NCBI GenBank assembly: GCA_964478735.1
Contig: CAYZJB010000001.1
Coordinates: 62,001-126,000 of the forward strand
Source of the DNA: CAYZJB01 sp964478735
Lineage (GTDB): Bacteria > CLD3 > SB21
Direction: 5' to 3'
DNA length: 64,000 bases
The notes under the pieces are model-generated. The model was not told where the DNA came from, searched no databases, and was given only the letters and a program-made list of their open reading frames with translations. Positions 60,649 to 64,000 of this stretch are shown here, one piece after another. A program made the position numbers and the translations under genes. Position 1 is the first letter of the stretch, and each line of letters begins with the position of its first letter.

Positions 60649-63096
60649 ATGATACGATTCGCTTTTTTCATTCTCTGCACCGCAGTCACGCATTCTGTCA
60701 TTGTCGGACAGAGTACGATCAGCGGTAAGGTAACGGATGGAGAAACCGGCAACGGATTGGCCGGCGTCAACATCAGAATCGAAGGGAGCACTCTGGGTGC
60801 CTCTTCACGTGCTGGAGGCCGGTTTGAAATCCGAAACGTTCCTGCCGGCAAGTATAAGATCACGGCCACGCACATCGGGTATGAGTCGATGACGGTGGAT
60901 GTGTTGGTAAACGACGAAGACGTGACCGTCGACTTCGCTCTCAACGAAGGCAGTATTGCCGGGGAGGAACTGGTGTTTACGGCGTCGCGCAAAGTCGAAA
61001 AAATTACCGATGCGCCTGCGACGATCAACGTTGTCAATTCGCAGAGTGTCGACCAGTACACCGGCAATCCCGGTGAACTGCTGGCGCGTACCAAAGGAGT
61101 CGACTATATCCGCAGCGGAGTCCTCGGTACCGGCATCAACGTACGCGGATTCAACAGCGCCTTTAATCCAAAAAATCTGCAGATGAACGATACCCGGCTC
61201 TCGACGTTGATTGCGACCGGGTTGCCGATGGGTCCGCTGGCAACGACCGTCAAAGAGGACATCGAGCGCATGGAAGTCGTTCTGGGACCGGCCGCGGCCC
61301 TTTACGGTCCCAATGCCCACAACGGCCTTGTGAACACCATTTCCAAAGATCCCCGTCAGTTTCCCGGGACAACCTTCGTCATCGGTGGGGGCTCGCAGAG
61401 CGTCCAGACGGGGCGTTTTCGGACGGCGCACGTGCTCAACGATAAGGTCGCATTCAAAGCGACGGGTGAATTTACCCGTGGCACCGATATTAAGTACATG
61501 GACTCGGTGTACATCAGCGGTGTGGCATATCCGGAGTTGGAACTGGACCGGGATTTTGACGCGCTGCGTGGAGAAGCGTCGGCTTACTACACGATCCTGC
61601 CGGACCACGACATGATCGTCACGTTCGGCGGCAGCAACAGCAATTATCTTTCGGTGACGAACGCGGGGCGAAACCAGATCAAAGACTGGCAGATCTATTT
61701 TCTCCAGGGGCGGTACGTGTCGCCACACCTCTTTGCCCAACTCTACCATACCTGGAGCAAAACGGATAAGACTTACGCTATTAATCAGAGAACCCAGAAT
61801 TATCAGAATCTGCTCCTCAACGGGTACACCGAACAGGGCGCGCGCGACAGTTCGTTCAGCTATCAGAAGGCCGGTGCGTTCGTGCTGCCTCGTGGTGCGA
61901 TATTCAAAGATAATTCTGCCCGCTGGAATGCCGAGGTTCAGTATAACAATACGTTAAATCAGCTCCATTATATCGTCGGCGCTCAGTACCAGAAAGATAT
62001 TGCGGACAGCAAGGGCACGTATCTTCTCGATGCGCCCGGAATTTACCTGGAACAATTCGGCGGGTATGCCCAACTTGAGCATCCGATCGCAGAGACCGGC
62101 ATGAGAGTTATCGTGGCCGCGCGAGGCGATCATCATGAACTGTACGGGTTCAACTTCATTCCCAAAGCCGCGTTGACCTACAGTAATCCAGTGGGCACCT
62201 TCCGCGTGACCTATGGAAAAGGCATTGCGGCGCCGACGATTTTAAATCTCAACGGAAATCTGTTCGGCGGCCTGATTCTCGGAAATGGCGAAGGATTCAC
62301 GCGCGGCGACGGGAGCAAGGTAAAAAAACTGGAAGTGGAGACGATCCAAACGTTCGAAGTCGGCTACAAGGGAGTTTTCCATCAAAAACTCTTTGTCGAC
62401 GTCAACGGCTATTATAACATGTCGGAAAACTTCATCAGTCCATTGGTCAACATCGCCAGCGCGTCCAATCCGATCACGCATCGCGGCGGCACTCCAATGA
62501 GCCAGGTCGTACCGGGAACCCCGGCGTCGGGTTCGACGTTTCTTCTGACCTATCTGAATTACGGCGAAGTGAATACATTCGGTGCGGACATCGGCCTCAA
62601 CTACTATGTCAGCAAAGACATCAACGTGACGTTGAATTATTCGTTCTTCGATTTTGATTTCGACAAGAAAGACACGCTTCGAAACGACGGCAACAAGGAT
62701 AATCGCATCGATCAGGCCGATATTTCGTTGAATGCGCCGAAACACAAAATCGGACTGGGCGTGAATGCCCGCCGCGACAAGTTCTTCGGTTCACTTTTCC
62801 TGCGTTGGGTCGATGAATACGATTTCTTTTCCGGAATCAATGTCGCATCGAAGGAGCATTCCAGTGTGACCTACGGCGGCAGTCCGGTTCTGGAAGATGC
62901 CCGAGTTGGTAGGGATTTCAACGAAGGTCCGCTCGGTGGATTCGTCAACATCGATCTCAGTCTGGGGTACCATATCACCCAGCAACTGACGATTTCGGCG
63001 ACAGTGGTCAACTTGTTTGACAGCGAAGTACGAGAATTCGTCGCGTCGCCGGCCATCGGGCGTTTGATTTCGACCGAATTGAAATACACGTTTTAA
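60649..63096 (+). CDS. TonB-dependent receptor near lipid genes
   Basis: Protein of 815 aa. The signal peptide ends near residue 20 (FILCTAVTHSVIVGQ). The carboxypeptidase-like domain (about 22-105: ISGKVTDGETGNGLAGVNIRI) is followed by the plug (DAPATINVVNSQSVDQYTGN, GINVRGFNSAFN, IERMEVVLGPAAALYGPNA) and barrel, ending in ISTELKYTF. GGAGG lies 7 nt before the ATG at 60649. It follows the KAS III-like gene by 67 nt and is ended by a terminator. Its place among lipid enzymes suggests uptake of a lipid-like or acyl substrate (inference). Confidence 0.92.
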   Translation: MIRFAFFILCTAVTHSVIVGQSTISGKVTDGETGNGLAGVNIRIEGSTLGASSRAGGRFEIRNVPAGKYKITATHIGYESMTVDVLVNDEDVTVDFALNEGSIAGEELVFTASRKVEKITDAPATINVVNSQSVDQYTGNPGELLARTKGVDYIRSGVLGTGINVRGFNSAFNPKNLQMNDTRLSTLIATGLPMGPLATTVKEDIERMEVVLGPAAALYGPNAHNGLVNTISKDPRQFPGTTFVIGGGSQSVQTGRFRTAHVLNDKVAFKATGEFTRGTDIKYMDSVYISGVAYPELELDRDFDALRGEASAYYTILPDHDMIVTFGGSNSNYLSVTNAGRNQIKDWQIYFLQGRYVSPHLFAQLYHTWSKTDKTYAINQRTQNYQNLLLNGYTEQGARDSSFSYQKAGAFVLPRGAIFKDNSARWNAEVQYNNTLNQLHYIVGAQYQKDIADSKGTYLLDAPGIYLEQFGGYAQLEHPIAETGMRVIVAARGDHHELYGFNFIPKAALTYSNPVGTFRVTYGKGIAAPTILNLNGNLFGGLILGNGEGFTRGDGSKVKKLEVETIQTFEVGYKGVFHQKLFVDVNGYYNMSENFISPLVNIASASNPITHRGGTPMSQVVPGTPASGSTFLLTYLNYGEVNTFGADIGLNYYVSKDINVTLNYSFFDFDFDKKDTLRNDGNKDNRIDQADISLNAPKHKIGLGVNARRDKFFGSLFLRWVDEYDFFSGINVASKEHSSVTYGGSPVLEDARVGRDFNEGPLGGFVNIDLSLGYHITQQLTISATVVNLFDSEVREFVASPAIGRLISTELKYTF

Positions 63097-63102
63097 CCAT
63101 CG

Positions 63103-63135
63103 AAAGGGTGCAGTGACTACACGGCACCCTTTTTG
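63103..63135 (+). terminator. Rho-independent terminator
   Basis: The perfect 9-bp stem AAAGGGTGC/GCACCCTTT is followed by Ts, directly after the TonB receptor stop. Confidence 0.92.
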
Positions 63136-63196
63136 GTGATCATGTCGTCTGTATTCCGACCTATCGACGCGGATAACGCACAGTGGATTTTCTGTC

Positions 63197-64000
63197 ATGA
63201 TAAGTACGGACTGGATTGCTAAGTGGGCACAATACACGCCGGACGCGATCGCGGTCAAATGGGAACCGACGGGAGAAGCATTTACGTACCGCCAATGTGA
63301 CGTCATTGCGTCGAGACTTGTCAGTCGATTACGTACGGACTTTGATCTAAAAAAAGGCGACCGCATTGCCGTCGTTTCGCAGAATTCGCTGGCCTACGTT
63401 TTCCTTTTTTTTGCCGTTCAACGGGCGGGTTTTATCCTCGTACCGATCAATCATCGCCTGACCGTACGTGAAATGACGGAACTCGTACGGATCAGCGGTC
63501 CTCGCTTATTTTTTTACGATGAAGAATTTGCACCGACCGTCGATACGTTGATGGTCGCCGCACCGACGGTTCATAAAGTATCCGTGGACGCCGGAGAAAA
63601 CCATTTGATGGAAATGGTGAAAAACGACGGTCATGAATCGTCTCCGGATAGCGTCGATATCGAGCCGAACCATCCGTGTATGATTCTTTTCACGTCCGGG
63701 ACCACTGGCCTTCCGAAGGGAGCGATCATCACGCACGGCATGTTATTCTGGAACTCAGTCAATACGGCGCTTCGCCTGAAAATTACCTCGGACGACGTGA
63801 CGTTCAATGTCGCGCCGCTCTTTCACACGGGCGGCTGGAACGTGCTGACGACGCCGTTCCTTCATCACGGAGCCCGGATCGTTTTTCTGCGTCATTTCGA
63901 CGCCGATAAAGTACTCCACGTTTGCGAGGCGGAAAAGGTCACACTGATGTTCGGGCTGCCGACGATGTTGAAGATGATGGCCGGCAGTGGGCGATTCGCT
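63197..64000 (+). CDS. Acyl-CoA synthetase (AMP-forming), truncated by the window edge
   Basis: 268 residues visible from ATG 63197, no stop before the end. The AMP-binding domain shows RIAVVSQNSLAYVFLFFAVQRAGFILVPINHRLT, the P-loop ILFTSGTTGLPKGAI, and NVAPLFHTGGWNVLTTPFLHHGA, the acyl-CoA/FadD-like pattern. It should activate a fatty or aromatic acid to its CoA ester. No strong ribosome site is visible. It sits after a terminator, so it may be a separate unit from the TonB receptor. Confidence 0.92.
   Translation, partial: MISTDWIAKWAQYTPDAIAVKWEPTGEAFTYRQCDVIASRLVSRLRTDFDLKKGDRIAVVSQNSLAYVFLFFAVQRAGFILVPINHRLTVREMTELVRISGPRLFFYDEEFAPTVDTLMVAAPTVHKVSVDAGENHLMEMVKNDGHESSPDSVDIEPNHPCMILFTSGTTGLPKGAIITHGMLFWNSVNTALRLKITSDDVTFNVAPLFHTGGWNVLTTPFLHHGARIVFLRHFDADKVLHVCEAEKVTLMFGLPTMLKMMAGSGRFA

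Noticed and set aside
1..64000. tRNA, rRNA or known riboswitch genes
   Set aside because: Looked for in the non-coding stretches by eye; no cloverleaf, conserved rRNA or riboswitch core was recognised. A covariance-model scan could still find short ones.

Overview
The window is 64 kb of protein-dense bacterial chromosome, probably from a metagenome-assembled genome because a block of 100 Ns interrupts one gene at 9637-9736. The gene content points to the FCB superphylum (Ignavibacteriota / Calditrichota / KSB1-like; I cannot resolve further). The signs are a secreted protein ending in an NYPNPFNP-type type IX secretion sorting domain, a GWxTD-domain TPR protein, three TonB-dependent receptors with carboxypeptidase-like N-terminal domains, a propeller/Y_Y_Y sensor kinase, DUF2911 and DUF4331 proteins, and DUF559 modules flanked by C-rich hairpin repeats. 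I saw no rRNA, tRNA, CRISPR array or transposase.

Layout. 1-9943 (all minus strand): an unknown partial gene, a NUDIX hydrolase and a DAHP synthase; an acyl-CoA dehydrogenase; then a SpoIIE phosphatase / STAS / RsbW-like partner-switching module followed by a PHP-type metallohydrolase; then a quinone oxidoreductase broken by the gap. 10045-12149 (plus): an ECF-like sigma factor translationally coupled to a protein with a TonB/AgmX-like C-terminus, and a small HTH-like protein. 12158-19408 (mostly minus): CBM48 protein, YhbH/DUF444, PrkA kinase (with a terminator-like hairpin in its leader), GWxTD protein, fatty-acid desaturase and YggX. 19470-22862 (minus): a large propeller sensor kinase. 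23294-25428 (plus): ssb-recA-ssb. 25611-31273 (plus): T9SS-sorted LVIVD protein, TPR lipoprotein, formate-THF ligase and DUF2911 protein.

31484-38509 (plus) is the most interesting block. It is a tight sulfur operon: FadL-type outer-membrane channel, Tat-exported molybdopterin polysulfide/thiosulfate reductase (A, B and C subunits), a YeeE/YedE sulfur-transport family split into two genes, and a membrane-anchored rhodanese-like protein. That protein lacks the catalytic cysteine and carries its only cysteine as the last residue of a flexible tail.

38579-47345: an intact DUF559 module and a decayed copy flank a DUF1028 protein and an ECF sigma/RskA pair that diverges from DUF4331 x2-TPR-TonB receptor. 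47580-53206 (plus): an overlapping operon TPR-TonB receptor-LytS kinase-LytTR regulator, then an acid phosphatase. 53551-58107 (minus): small secreted protein and the lysine/diaminopimelate operon asd-lysC-dapB-dapA. 58279-64000 (plus): a GbsR/MarR regulator with a possible self-operator, an SDR reductase, a KAS III-like enzyme lacking the canonical His and Asn, a TonB receptor and a truncated acyl-CoA ligase, together suggesting uptake and activation of a lipid-like substrate.
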